DNA of 53,858 nucleotides from Sedimentisphaerales bacterium (GTDB lineage Bacteria; Planctomycetota; Phycisphaerae; Sedimentisphaerales; Anaerobacaceae). Position numbers and translations under genes: made by a program. This document shows positions 8,619-18,800 of the stretch, in pieces. How positions within the stretch are numbered: the stretch's first letter is position 1; each line of letters starts with the position of its first letter. The notes beneath the pieces were generated by a model. That model was not told the DNA's origin. It saw only the letters and a program-made list of their open reading frames with translations, and made no database searches. Where the stretch lies: positions 1-53,858 of the forward strand of contig JAUWPZ010000006.1 in NCBI GenBank assembly GCA_030611315.1. Direction: 5' to 3'.

Positions 8619-9911
8619 TCAGAAACTATATCGCAGGCCTATATAGATATTTGTGTTATCCTGGAATTGTCCGAAGAAGGTGTTTTGGTGGTCTCCGAAG
8701 AATATATTTGCGCCGAGTTCCAGCGCCAGGCTGTCACTGGCCTTGTAATTTAAGTTCGGGCGCAGATGAACGTCCTTGTCCGTGGGGGAATAATACGTGA
8801 ACAGAGAAGATTTCAGATTCTGATTCATTGAAAGCTTCGTCAGTCGCACGGATGTCAGATGTCTATCCCTGTCACGAGCGGGACCGGATGTTAAATTCCT
8901 TTCATACCGACTGTGATCGAGCATGTGCTCAATATAATACTGTAGTCCCATAGTCAAATCTTTAGCGATTTCCTGCGTATAGCCGAGGAGGTATCGCATT
9001 TCGGAATTGTTGATAAGGGGATTTTTGCCGTTGAGGTCGTCTGCTGATTCGTAGTAGCCGATTTCGAGATTGCCGATGCCTTTGCCGACCGCTCCCCTGA
9101 TGCTGGTCCCATAGACGTTCAAGTCGGGAAAGATTGAGCGGGTCATTGCGGCATTTTGTCCGCCGGGAGTTTTCCAGTATCCTCGATAGCCGTAAAGAGC
9201 AAGCTCGTAATTGTTGATATTCTTATATAGTCGGACTGCGATTTCGTCGTCTCGGAACCAACGATTCGGCCTGTTGGTGCGGATAATCGCGTCCCGGCCG
9301 GCTATTCTTCCGAGGTTGGAGTTCCAATATGAAAGTCGTTCTCCGTTTATGAAACGGTCCGGGTCAAATTGTGGCGTATAGACGATATCAAGGTTGGCCC
9401 AGTCTCCAAACAGACTTACCTTCGCTGCGTCGGAGGGCGCTTTCAGATATTCGTCATCCCTGCCGATAAAGAAAGACTGCCAGTCCTTGGGAAACAAATC
9501 GTTTATGAATACAAGGTCTCCAGTGCCCCAGGTGAGGATTTGCCTTCCGATTTTCATATCCATAAAATCCAAGGGTCGGGTGAATATATTGGCCTCTCGC
9601 AGGTCAAAGCAGGCATGTTCCTCCACCATATCACCGATGATATCTCCCTTTGCCCTTATGTCGCCCCAATCAAAATATGAAGACAAATCAATCTGGAAAC
9701 GATTTTCCATAATCGACATATCTTTTTCATACTTGTTTTTTCTGAGCCGATATCCCGACCTCATCTCATAAAAGCCGTGCATCTCTATTGGCAGATTAGA
9801 AAAGAATGCACTATCCGCATTTTTATTATTGTCTGCATCTTCGGCGTACAAAGAAGAAACCGCAGCGAGCCAAATGACCAATAAGGTGGTTGCAGTTCCG
9901 GGCCGAATCAT
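8619..9911 (-). CDS. Outer-membrane beta-barrel protein (porin-like) of an RND/MMPL exporter cassette
   Basis: A 430-aa protein with a signal peptide (TTLLVIWLAAVSSLYA) and alternating aromatic/hydrophobic strands typical of a barrel, for example MEMRSG-type strands, IGRQILTWGTGDLVFIND and the C-terminal strand NIYIGLRYSF ending in Phe, a standard outer-membrane insertion signal. Its start overlaps the stop of the LolA-like gene (ATGA, 9908-9911), so it belongs to the same operon. MMPL exporter, lipoprotein-sorting protein and barrel are often found together in Gram-negative bacteria, and the set is thought to move lipids or other hydrophobic molecules to or across the outer membrane. The cargo is unknown. 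The barrel most resembles the DUF1302/alginate-export-like porins in general character. Confidence 0.75.
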   Translation of the reverse strand: MIRPGTATTLLVIWLAAVSSLYAEDADNNKNADSAFFSNLPIEMHGFYEMRSGYRLRKNKYEKDMSIMENRFQIDLSSYFDWGDIRAKGDIIGDMVEEHACFDLREANIFTRPLDFMDMKIGRQILTWGTGDLVFINDLFPKDWQSFFIGRDDEYLKAPSDAAKVSLFGDWANLDIVYTPQFDPDRFINGERLSYWNSNLGRIAGRDAIIRTNRPNRWFRDDEIAVRLYKNINNYELALYGYRGYWKTPGGQNAAMTRSIFPDLNVYGTSIRGAVGKGIGNLEIGYYESADDLNGKNPLINNSEMRYLLGYTQEIAKDLTMGLQYYIEHMLDHSRYERNLTSGPARDRDRHLTSVRLTKLSMNQNLKSSLFTYYSPTDKDVHLRPNLNYKASDSLALELGANIFFGDHQNTFFGQFQDNTNIYIGLRYSF

Positions 9912-10720
9912 CTGATTGCCTCTCGCGGCGGTCTGTCAAGGTATCTTTCCGTGAAAATATTGTCCTTCAGGCCGATGTCGTACTTTATGCCGCTAAATTC
10001 CATTTCGGTTTTGCTGCCGGTATTGAGATTGGAAACAACCGATTTGACAACGGTGGGAAATCCCTGGATTTTTTCGACCTTTTTGGATTCGATTATTCGA
10101 TAGAGTTTGTTCTTCTTGTCGTAGTATTCCATTTTCATCGGGATATAGCTCTTGCGGTCGATAGAGACGTTGTAATAGCCGAACTCCACGGTATCGGGCA
10201 TCTTCGGTATGTTTTTGACGACGAACAGCTTGTCGGTGGTTTCGATAAGCTCGTGAGTGTCCTCTTCGAGGCTTCTACCTGAAACATCCTCATATAAGAA
10301 GTCCGAGCCGACGAAACTGGTACGTTTATCGCCTGCGGCGATTCGCCTCACGAGAGAGAGGGCAGGCAGATACAACCACCTGTCATCGTCCTTTTTCAAG
10401 TCGGCGTGTTTATGTACCATAAAGACCATTTTGCGGATGTCAGCGGGTTTTTGGAAATAAACAAAATATTTCTGGTCACCGCCGTCCTTGACGTCCTTTC
10501 TCAGAATGGTGAATTCACGGTTTCGCTTTTGTCCTTTCTTGTCCGTTATTGTCATCTTGACATTTGCCCTGCCATCAGCGGCCTGATAATAAGCGGCGAG
10601 GTTGGCCTTTTTGACTATTGTTTGAATATCAGGAGTTTGTCTGGTTGAATTTGGTTCACTACCGGCAAAAAGCGGTAATGAATATCCAAGGGCCAACGTT
10701 ACGAACCATATTACTCTCAT
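9908..10720 (-). CDS. LolA-like outer membrane lipoprotein-sorting protein
   Basis: An exported protein of about 270 aa (signal MRVIWFVTLALGYSLPLFA). Family hallmarks are KMTITDKKGQKRNREFTI, WLYLPALSLVRRIAAGDK and the conserved SFVGSDFLYEDVSGR, as in LolA-like proteins encoded beside MMPL exporters. The ATG at 10720 has GAGG upstream; an earlier ATG at 10738 directly abuts the MMPL stop codon (TGAATG). It overlaps the downstream barrel gene by four bases. By analogy it carries a lipid or lipophilic substrate through the periplasm between the RND pump and the outer-membrane barrel. It is not the essential LolA itself. Confidence 0.85.
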   Translation of the reverse strand: MRVIWFVTLALGYSLPLFAGSEPNSTRQTPDIQTIVKKANLAAYYQAADGRANVKMTITDKKGQKRNREFTILRKDVKDGGDQKYFVYFQKPADIRKMVFMVHKHADLKKDDDRWLYLPALSLVRRIAAGDKRTSFVGSDFLYEDVSGRSLEEDTHELIETTDKLFVVKNIPKMPDTVEFGYYNVSIDRKSYIPMKMEYYDKKNKLYRIIESKKVEKIQGFPTVVKSVVSNLNTGSKTEMEFSGIKYDIGLKDNIFTERYLDRPPREAIR

Positions 10721-10738
10721 TTTACACCTCGCTTTCAT

Positions 10739-13594
10739 TCAGTCCTTTGTGGAATCGGCGCTTCCAGACTTTTGCGCTTCGCTGGTTTTACAAGCCTGTC
10801 TGCGCGACATTATCCCGCAAATAAGCGCCATTACCGGTATCGCTATTATACTAAGCCAGGCCAGTTTACTCCAGCCTGCCATCGTATATTGATGGACGTT
10901 CAGGGTGATGAGCAATACCGCTGCGACCGAAATCGCAGCGCAGAGAGCGCAATTACAGCTTGCCGATTTTGGCTTATTAGTGTCCCTGAAGAGCGTTTTC
11001 TCGGCAACCTTTATAATCGCCGGCAAGACAAGGAGTGTAACAGCCCCGGAGAGCGCCATAATCGCACATAAGAATATTCCCACAGTTTTGTAAGGTACCA
11101 ACGAAGCCGCGAGCAACGGCAAGAATCCAATCGCAATGACAAATACGTTTCTGCTGATTGCCTTAGCCGGCTCACCGAACATCACAGATGTGCTAATTTT
11201 CCACGAGCGGCTCTTTGCGTAACTTGCCCGTGCGCGTTCGAGGAAATGTATGGCGAAGTCAACCGCTATACCGAGCGTCAAGGCGCTGAGCACCGCAACG
11301 GGCATATCATAATCCTTTCCCACAAGCCCGATTACTCCGTAGATAACGGCTATTGTTATCAAGAGTGGTATCATACAGACGATACCCCACAGTGGCGAGC
11401 GAAAGAGTATGGCCATCATAATAAAGACGATGATGAAACTGCCCATAAACGAGCGGAGCATTCCCCAGACCATTTTGTTCTGCCAGACGGTGTTTATGTA
11501 GGTGAGCCCGGCCCAGTTGTGCGTGATGTCCGGTCGTGGGTTCTCTTTGAAAAACCGGTTCACGGCCTCAACAAGCTTCTCCATATCCTTATTGTCGCCG
11601 CTGGCAAGCTGCATCCAGATATTGGCATGCATATAATCCTGTGTTACCAGGTGCCACAAATCGTCGGGCTTGTGGCTGCTCTGGAACTGCATCAGGCACT
11701 GAGCGACGGCGGCGGAGGAATCGGGGATTTTATAGTTTTCGGGTTTTCCGTCAATGAGCTCCTGATGGACTTTTTTGACAACGTCTGCGACGGAGTTACT
11801 TTTTCCCACAAGACCGGACTTTTCAAGGCGTCTCTGGAGACCTTCGATGTAGCGGAGCACATCCGGCTGTTTGAACGGTTTTAAGCGTTCTTTTTCCAAT
11901 TCGAAGAAATCAGCAAGCTCATACCAAAGGTCAACATCATTATCATCGACAGTGTCAAGTTTTTCGCCGGCAAAAGCGTTTATCTTGTCGAGCAGCTCAT
12001 CCTTGCTTTTTACCGCCAAAGCCTGCTCCGAGAGGGTATTTTCGACTTCAGGAATAATTTTGTCGAAACCCGGCAATTCCTGTTTCAATTCGAGCGTTTT
12101 TTTCGAAAGGCGTTTGCGCAGCTCATTAGTGTATTCGGTTGAAAGGCCCTTATCCTCCGCAGGGCCGAGGACCAGATAGGCCATATAAGTTCCGCCGAAG
12201 TGCTTGTTTAGTTCGATGTCGGCCTTTCGGATAGGATGTCTTTTAGAAAACCACTTAACGGGATTGTCGTTTATCTGAATTCGTGTGATGCCGAATACAG
12301 CGGCCGCTGTAATTATCGACATAATAAAAAGTATTGGCTTTGCTTTTGCGTAAGTGAGCCGGCCGCCGGCACTTAGCAGCCTTCCGAGCGGGCTTTGTTT
12401 TACGGTGTGCGTGTTTGCCGAGCCGAAATTGTCCAGGGAATTGGCCTTTATCATCATTATGTATGCAGGTATAAAAGTAATTGTGCAAACCCATGCTAAC
12501 ATAATTCCGACGGCAACAAAGATGCCGAATACCTGCACAGGGGGGATAGGGGTAAGCGCAAGTGAAGCAAAGCCGGCCGCCGATGTCAGCGAAGTGTAGA
12601 GCATCGGCATAAACAGATTGCTCATAACCTCAAGAATGGTGTTTTTTCTTCCCTTTTCCTTAGTATAGAGGTCGAAGAACTCAGAAAGGATGTGGACCGA
12701 ATCGACGACTGCTATCGGCATAAGGAAGATAGGTATCATCGAACTCATAATGTGTACGGGATAGCCCAGTCCGATTAAAAGCCCCATTGTGGAGATCACT
12801 GAAACGACGGCTACAATCATCGGCGAGATAACCAGTACGAGCTTGCGGAAGAACAGCAGCATGAGTACGAAGACGACGAGCATTGCCAGCGGCGCCGAAA
12901 CGGCCATTTGAATAAACATTTCGACGCCAAAAGTGTCTTCAGCCACTGGCAGGCCGGTAATATGGTATTCTTCATCTCCTTGAAATTTGGCAATTTCATT
13001 GTTGAGCGCCTGGTATACTCTGTGACTCAAATCCTTGCCGGTCAGCGGCAAATAGAGACACATCGCGAGTCCATCCCTGCTGACGAGAGTATCCTTGAGC
13101 AGAGGATTGGACATTGCCTTATTCCTGATATCAAGGGCTTCGGCCTGTGTAGTCGGCGGTTTTTTCATTAGCCATTCGAATTTGACCACGCCCGGTCCTC
13201 CCTGGCCGATGTGGTCCACCGTGGAAGGTGCGAGTATATCGACTTCAACAACGCCGATTTGCTTATTGGGGTCTTCTTCATCAGGCCAACGGAGCGATTT
13301 TGCAAATTCGGTCAACTGATAGATTTTGGCAAGCGAGTCAGGATTAAAGACGCCGTCCGGGTGTTTGTTGTTAACGATGCCTACCACGACAATGTCGCTC
13401 AAGGCGAAGCGTTCTTTGGCCTGGTTGTGAAATATTCTTACCGGCTCATCGGCTGCAAGCATATTTTCGGGGTCTGTATCCACCTTGATAAGAGGTAACA
13501 GCGCTCCGAGCGCAAGGGTAAAGGCTACCATTATTATTGCAACCAACTTATAGCGCTTTAGAGAATAGTTTGTTATTCTTTGCTTGAAGTCCAT
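10739..13594 (-). CDS. RND superfamily exporter, MMPL family
   Basis: A 951-aa membrane protein with the RND/MMPL plan. There is one N-terminal helix (about 17-37), a large periplasmic loop starting VDTDPENMLA, and a block of helices with the SSD-like string IPIFLMPIAVVDSVHILSEF (about 285-305). A second loop (about 450-715) and a second helix block with LSALTLGIAVDFAIHFLERA follow. Two extra hydrophobic segments lie near the C-terminus. Acidic residues inside the helix blocks (IAVVDS, GIAVDFAIH) are the expected proton-relay positions. Its ATG overlaps the TAA of the dehydroquinate synthase II gene (TAATG), and the next gene follows immediately. Proposed role: proton-driven export of a lipid or hydrophobic compound. 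No periplasmic adaptor (MFP) gene is present, as is usual for MMPL proteins. Confidence 0.9.
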   Translation of the reverse strand: MDFKQRITNYSLKRYKLVAIIMVAFTLALGALLPLIKVDTDPENMLAADEPVRIFHNQAKERFALSDIVVVGIVNNKHPDGVFNPDSLAKIYQLTEFAKSLRWPDEEDPNKQIGVVEVDILAPSTVDHIGQGGPGVVKFEWLMKKPPTTQAEALDIRNKAMSNPLLKDTLVSRDGLAMCLYLPLTGKDLSHRVYQALNNEIAKFQGDEEYHITGLPVAEDTFGVEMFIQMAVSAPLAMLVVFVLMLLFFRKLVLVISPMIVAVVSVISTMGLLIGLGYPVHIMSSMIPIFLMPIAVVDSVHILSEFFDLYTKEKGRKNTILEVMSNLFMPMLYTSLTSAAGFASLALTPIPPVQVFGIFVAVGIMLAWVCTITFIPAYIMMIKANSLDNFGSANTHTVKQSPLGRLLSAGGRLTYAKAKPILFIMSIITAAAVFGITRIQINDNPVKWFSKRHPIRKADIELNKHFGGTYMAYLVLGPAEDKGLSTEYTNELRKRLSKKTLELKQELPGFDKIIPEVENTLSEQALAVKSKDELLDKINAFAGEKLDTVDDNDVDLWYELADFFELEKERLKPFKQPDVLRYIEGLQRRLEKSGLVGKSNSVADVVKKVHQELIDGKPENYKIPDSSAAVAQCLMQFQSSHKPDDLWHLVTQDYMHANIWMQLASGDNKDMEKLVEAVNRFFKENPRPDITHNWAGLTYINTVWQNKMVWGMLRSFMGSFIIVFIMMAILFRSPLWGIVCMIPLLITIAVIYGVIGLVGKDYDMPVAVLSALTLGIAVDFAIHFLERARASYAKSRSWKISTSVMFGEPAKAISRNVFVIAIGFLPLLAASLVPYKTVGIFLCAIMALSGAVTLLVLPAIIKVAEKTLFRDTNKPKSASCNCALCAAISVAAVLLITLNVHQYTMAGWSKLAWLSIIAIPVMALICGIMSRRQACKTSEAQKSGSADSTKD

Positions 13595-14589
13595 TATCTT
13601 TCTATGAGGGTTTCATCGACCTGCATTCCGAAGTGCCTGCCGGCCTTTTCGAGATGGACGAGGACTTTGTCGCCCGGGGCCAAAGTAGTGGCGGAGATTG
13701 CCTTGCCTTCGGGACTGACCAGTCGAATCGTCTCGGCGTTCTGGAGGACGAGGCTGATAGGTTGACCTTCGGCTTCGGCTTCGACGAGCATCATAGGTCT
13801 CTTTTCGATTTTGTTTCTGCCGAGGTAGGCGGTCTGGGTTTTGCCTTGGAAATCGACGAGCAGGACTTCGTCGCCGGCCTTGAGGTCGGCGAGGTACTTG
13901 GTCTTCGAGCCGGGGGCGAGTGTGTAGGCATGCACGGCCCCGGCGTTGACGCGGAAAGGTCGAGAAGCAACATAAGGATTGTCGATTGACTCCGAATGGA
14001 CCAGGAAGAAGCCCGAAGCCGTATTGCCGACGAGCATGCCCTGGCCGAGGGTCATCTGGGTGCAGGTGTCGAGGCAGGCACGGTCGCCCATTCCGAGCTG
14101 CTTAGTGGCGGTGATGGTTGCGGTGAGGAGGGGGATTTTTCCACTAATGCCCCGGATGATTTCGGCGCATTTTTTTATTTCGTTGATGTCGGTGGTGTTG
14201 AGCAGAACGCCATCGACGCCTTTTTCAAGTATCTCGACCATAAGCCTGGCCTGGTCGGAGTTTTCGACCTGGACGATGATATTTTTTCCTCTGCGGGCGA
14301 GGAGGTTTTCGATGGGGATAATCGTCCAGTCGAGCATTTTCAGGACGAGAGTTTTATTCGCGGGTACGGCGGCGGCTTTATCTTCATCCTGTTTGCCGGC
14401 AATATCAATGAACTCGACATGGACGCCGGGTTTAATATCGCCGTTTTTTTCGACAGTTTTTATTTTTCCAAACTGCCGGACCTTTTCGCTTTGGCCATCG
14501 GGCAGGACGAGGGCATGGGCTCCGCTTTCGAGCGCAGCTATGGCGATTTCTTTATCATACGGAATGAGGTTTACCCATAATTGTTTCAT
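13594..14589 (-). CDS. 3-dehydroquinate synthase II (archaeal-type AroB')
   Basis: A 331-aa protein that matches the archaeal-type enzyme throughout: WVNLIPYDKE at the start, the central LLNTTDINEIKK, GMGDRACLDTCTQMTLGQGMLVGNT (shortened here to GMGDRACLDT and GQGMLVGNTASGFFLVHSE), PYVASRPFRVNAGAVHAYTL and the C-terminal GRHFGMQVDETLIER. It converts 2-amino-3,7-dideoxy-D-threo-hept-6-ulosonate to 3-dehydroquinate by NAD-dependent deamination and cyclisation. The upstream neighbour is the matching aldolase, and the next shikimate steps are encoded by the AroD-AroE fusion at 19.8 kb. Its stop overlaps the MMPL start by one base. Bacteria normally use DAHP synthase and AroB, so this is the alternative pathway. 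Confidence 0.88.
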   Translation of the reverse strand: MKQLWVNLIPYDKEIAIAALESGAHALVLPDGQSEKVRQFGKIKTVEKNGDIKPGVHVEFIDIAGKQDEDKAAAVPANKTLVLKMLDWTIIPIENLLARRGKNIIVQVENSDQARLMVEILEKGVDGVLLNTTDINEIKKCAEIIRGISGKIPLLTATITATKQLGMGDRACLDTCTQMTLGQGMLVGNTASGFFLVHSESIDNPYVASRPFRVNAGAVHAYTLAPGSKTKYLADLKAGDEVLLVDFQGKTQTAYLGRNKIEKRPMMLVEAEAEGQPISLVLQNAETIRLVSPEGKAISATTLAPGDKVLVHLEKAGRHFGMQVDETLIER

Positions 14590-14629
14590 TGAACTTATCC
14601 CTTAGTGGTCGCGGGGGCGACGAAAAGTT

Positions 14630-15424
14630 TTAGCCCTGCAGGACCTTTGCGGCCTCTTCGACAGAAGCTCCATTGTGGACCATTTTGCAGAGCGCCTTTA
14701 TCATTTTTGTCGGGTTTTCGTGCTGGAAGGCGTTTCTTCCGATGGAGATTCCAGCGGCGCCGGCTTCGAGTGCGCCTTCGACCATTTTGAAGATGTCTTC
14801 ATCGCTTTCCATTTTGGGGCCGCCTGCAATGACCACAGGTACGGGGCAGCCCTGAACGACTTCGGCGAATGTATCGACGCTGCCGGTATAGACGACCTTT
14901 ACGATATCGGCGCCGAGCTCTGCGCCTACCCTCGCGGCGAGCTTGACGTTGTCGGGTTCGTATTCATCCTTGATTTTCGGGCCTCGTGCGTACATCATCG
15001 TAACGAGCGGCATCTGCCATTCGGAACATTTCTCGCCGACGCGGCCTAATTGCAGGAGCATATATTTGTCTGTCTCGGCGCCGAGATTTATGTGGACAGA
15101 GACTGCGTCGGCGCCGAGCTTGACTGCCTCTTCGACGGAACAAACGAGTACTTTCGCGTTCGGGTCGGGACTTATTGCCGTTCCGGCGGAGAGGTGGACG
15201 ATGAGGCCGACGTCTTTTCCGGCGCCTCTGTGGCCGACCCGGACGATGCCTTTGTGCATCAGGATAGCGTTGGCTCCACCGGCGACAACTTTGCTGATAG
15301 TTGTTCGCATGTCCGCGAGGCCTTCAATAGGCCCGACCGTAACGCCGTGGTCCATTGGGATGATTACCGTTTTGCGGGAATTTCGGTCGATTATTCTCTC
15401 GAGTCTTATCTTTTTGCCAATCAT
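14630..15424 (-). CDS. 2-amino-3,7-dideoxy-D-threo-hept-6-ulosonate synthase / class I FBA-type aldolase (AroA')
   Basis: About 264 aa with the DhnA/LacD-type class I aldolase signature. Seen are [16 protein letters not shown] near the N-terminus, [34 protein letters not shown], the Schiff-base strand [11 protein letters not shown] (Lys) and [18 protein letters not shown] 15424 is chosen because GGAG precedes it and because the longer frame runs into the repeat at 15443-15648. Alone it could be a fructose-bisphosphate aldolase, but the next gene is dehydroquinate synthase II. The pair then makes dehydroquinate from aspartate semialdehyde and a deoxy-keto-hexose phosphate. A promoter-like sequence sits in the adjoining repeat. 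Confidence 0.85.
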   Translation of the reverse strand: MIGKKIRLERIIDRNSRKTVIIPMDHGVTVGPIEGLADMRTTISKVVAGGANAILMHKGIVRVGHRGAGKDVGLIVHLSAGTAISPDPNAKVLVCSVEEAVKLGADAVSVHINLGAETDKYMLLQLGRVGEKCSEWQMPLVTMMYARGPKIKDEYEPDNVKLAARVGAELGADIVKVVYTGSVDTFAEVVQGCPVPVVIAGGPKMESDEDIFKMVEGALEAGAAGISIGRNAFQHENPTKMIKALCKMVHNGASVEEAAKVLQG

Positions 15425-15442
15425 TGTCAAATCTCCAATTAA

Positions 15443-15648
15443 TTCAGCTTGACTGGTTTTTGCATAAGTATAGCTTTGACAAGAGCATACGCAACTTGTC
15501 ATTCCTTCGCTTCGCTCAAGGACAGGTCTGAGCGCAACGAAGAATCTCACATTCGCAACAGGGCAAAAACCTTATTCTAAGGCCAGATGCTTCCTCTTCG
15601 CTACGCTCAGAGTCAGCATGACAGCTTAAAAGTCAGTCAAGTTGAGTA
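15443..15648. repeat. MITE-like element B, copy 1
   Basis: About 206 bases with imperfect terminal inverted repeats: TTCAGCTTGACTGGTTTTTG on the left, and on the right the complement of CTCAACTTGACTGACTTTTA. The same termini bound the 110-base copy at 49133-49242, which is internally shorter. Some 60 bases of the left end are nearly identical, in opposite orientation, to 49180-49242. The interior contains a TGTCATTCC..GCGAAGAATCTC type segment also found in other repeats here. There is no coding capacity. Confidence 0.7.
15467..15494 (-). promoter_or_regulatory. Sigma-70-like promoter inside repeat B, facing the shikimate/MMPL operon
   Basis: Read on the minus strand: TTGCGT (15494-15489), a 16-base spacer, then TATACT (15472-15467). 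Transcription would start near 15460, about 36 bases before the ATG at 15424. The same hexamers with the same spacer are preserved in the other copy (49189-49216). The promoter is inferred from sequence only. Confidence 0.45.
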
Positions 15649-15822
15649 AAGTAGAGTCTATCTGAAATAGACGAAAAGGCAAGAAAAATTTCCAGACTCA
15701 AGACTTAAGACGCCAGACCCAAGACAGAGAGGAGAAATATCGAATGTCGAACAAGGAATGTCGAATATCGAAGTTAGCGGATGTGGCGTTTTTTAGCAGC
15801 TTAGTCGAGTGATTCGGACAGG

Positions 15823-18800
15823 CTATTGGTTATGCGGCAGCCAGTTTTCAACAAAAACAGCAAGGTCCAGCATATTGATGATGTTGTCAGTTGGCGTGGC
15901 AATGTTACAGTTTTGATTCCACCTGGGATTTTCAGGTACGCTTAACCATGCCAATGCAAAGGCAGCATAGTCGGCCATGTTGACGACGCAGTCGCGGTTT
16001 ATATCGCTGATATACGGTTGGGGACACAACAGGGCGGCCAGCTCATCGGTCTGGAGTGCGTAGTTGTAGATGCGTACTTCGTCGATGAGGCCATCCCAGC
16101 GGCGTTGGGTCAGTTCGGCATTTTCGCCGATACAGACATTGTAATCGTTTGTGCTTATTTGTCCGCTGTATGCGACGGGGCCTGCCGGGTCCTCTTGGCC
16201 GTCTATATATAAACGGATATCGTTTCCGTCATAGGTTCCACAGACGTGATGCCATTCATAAGGTGGTATCTGAATGTCTCCACTGACGGCTTGTGGGGAA
16301 GGTCCGGCGGTGACGGCGAAATAGATTCTTCTCTGGCTTGCGATGGTTGAGAGCCTCCAGGCGGAGTCGCCCTTTGTGACAATGGCCTGGTAATTGGTGC
16401 CGACGTCGTTTATATTTATCCAGGCTGCGATTGTTGCGGCGCCGGTCAAATCGAAGTTCGATTCGTTCGGAACCCAGACGTAGTCATCGTTGCCGTCGAA
16501 CAGAAGGGCGCCGTCGAAAATTCCACTTAGAGGCTGCCAGACGGGGTCGCCATAGAGGGAGCCGTCGTTCGTGCCTTCCGAATCTTCGGCCTTGCTTCCG
16601 GCGGATTCGTCGAGCTTCCAGTGTGCTATGAAGGAAGCGAACTCATGCGCGCCCATATCGACGATTGGCGGTCCCGACTCGCCGGGATTTCCGGTATCGA
16701 CGGTCAAAGGGACATCGAGGAGACGTGAGAGACCCCGGAAGTCGTAAGGTATCATCTCGATTGTGTCGCCGTCGTCATCGAGGTCTGCGGTGTCAGGGGG
16801 GACGGTGGTGTTATCGCCGGCGTCGATGCAGGGCGATGCGGGCGAAAGGCGGAGGTCGCCGAAGTCGTCGTTGGCACCAATACCCCATCCATCTCCGCCA
16901 TCGTCAGGATTGCGTACGAAGTTGGGGTCGGAGCCGATATTGCCGATTCCGCCGAGAATTCCTGTCCATCCCTGTATGCAACTATGTTTTATAATCGGTT
17001 TGCCGTCGTAAATTTGTGCCGATTCGCCAATGCCTGTCTTATCGCTATTTTCCCAGAGGATAGAGTTGTTAATGACGACTACAGTGCTGATATTGCTGTT
17101 GAATATTGCTCCGGCGGTGTCGTCGGCCGAATTTGCGCTCAAGGTGCAGTTTGCTATGATGGGGCTGCAGAAGTCCTTATTGTAGATTGCACCGCCGTCG
17201 TCGCCTGCGAGATTTGCGATGAGGATGCAGTTGGCCAGGGTTGGACTGCTCAAGTCGTTGTACAGTGCGCCGCCTTTGTTTGCTGCTGAGTTCGCGGTGA
17301 ATGTGCAATTTACCAGGGCGGGACTGCTTTGAGTATTGTACATTGCGCCGCCGTTGTTGCCCGAGTTGTTGGTGATTGTGCAGTAGCTGATTGTTGGGCT
17401 GCTCTGGCAGCAGAAAATTGCGCCGCCATTTGGGGCGTCGCCGTTAGTGATTGTGAACCCGGTCATTAAACAGGCGGTATCTTCACCCTGGTCGAAGGTT
17501 ACAACGGGGCCGAGCAGACCGCCATCAATAACAGTCGAAGCCACAACATCAGGGTCGATAGGAGTCAAACTTGTCAGGGTGATGTTGTTACCCGTGAATT
17601 GAATGATTTCGGGATAAGTTCCCTGTTTGACGATGACGGCGTCGCCTGGTGTTGCGGCGTCGATTCCCTTTTGAATGCCGCCGAAGGGGTATTCGGCGGT
17701 GCCGTTTTCGATGTTTGTTGTAAATCCTCCGATATCGACGATGATTGTCGCCGGATTGGTGACCTCGAAGTATTTTCCAGAGCTGAGGTCGAGAGCGGCC
17801 GTGCGAACTTGAATATCGCCGCTTGTCGCATCTCCGGGCGCACGGCAGTAGATGACGGTATCAGACCACTGGAGCTCTTCGCCCAGTTTGCCGCCTGGGA
17901 ACAGGACCTCGCCGGTGGTGCTTCCGAAATTCTGTCCCTGGATTTTCATATATGTTCCCGGTGGGCCTGATGCAGGTGTAATAGTTGAGATTTCAAGAAT
18001 CTGGCCGTCGAAATCAACGCCCCAGATGTTGCCGGATACGGAAGACCTGTCTCTTGACCTTTTGGTCGTAATAATCCGTGGGGAGAAAACATATCCTTCG
18101 GCCGAGGGATTGAGTGTATATAAGGTGTTGGAATTCAGGAGGTCAAAGGCATATATCCCCTTGGCATCAGAGGCCTCTTCGAAGGTGGAGGACGAGCCGG
18201 TAGCTGAGATTAGGGCGTTGGGTAAGGGGTCGCCATTCTGGTCGAGGAGTCTGCCGCTAATTATCTCGCCGTTGCCGGTTGCGCTGATTCGGATGTTGTA
18301 AACACATTTATAGACCGAGGAGTATAAGTAAGTGGCGTCAATTGTAGGGAGATTATACCAGGCATTATCCGTACCGGACCATCCCATATTCAGATGGTGG
18401 TACGGAGTAAAAGAGTTGTATCCGTATCCGTCGCATATAACGGCGTGCCCGCCGGACGAACCTTTGATACCGATGATGACAGGGTCTTTGGCGTCGAGAT
18501 TTGGATTGAGCATTGTGGTTAATCCCGGGCCGATATTATTACTGTTGTTGTATCCCGTGATTGCATTGCCATATTTGAAGGTATTTATCAGGGCGTTTTT
18601 GGATTTCAGCGTGTCAGCCTCGGAGCTGCTGCTGCCAAAGTTTATGTTAATTGAAATGGCGGCGTCGTAGCAAAGGGCCCCGATGGCCTTTCGCTGCATA
18701 TTGGTTATGCTGCAGGTGGGGACCAGAACCATCTGGGACCAATCGTACGGACCGCCGGCTTCGTCTCCGCCAAGTGTGTATACCGAGTAGGGCGTGCCGC

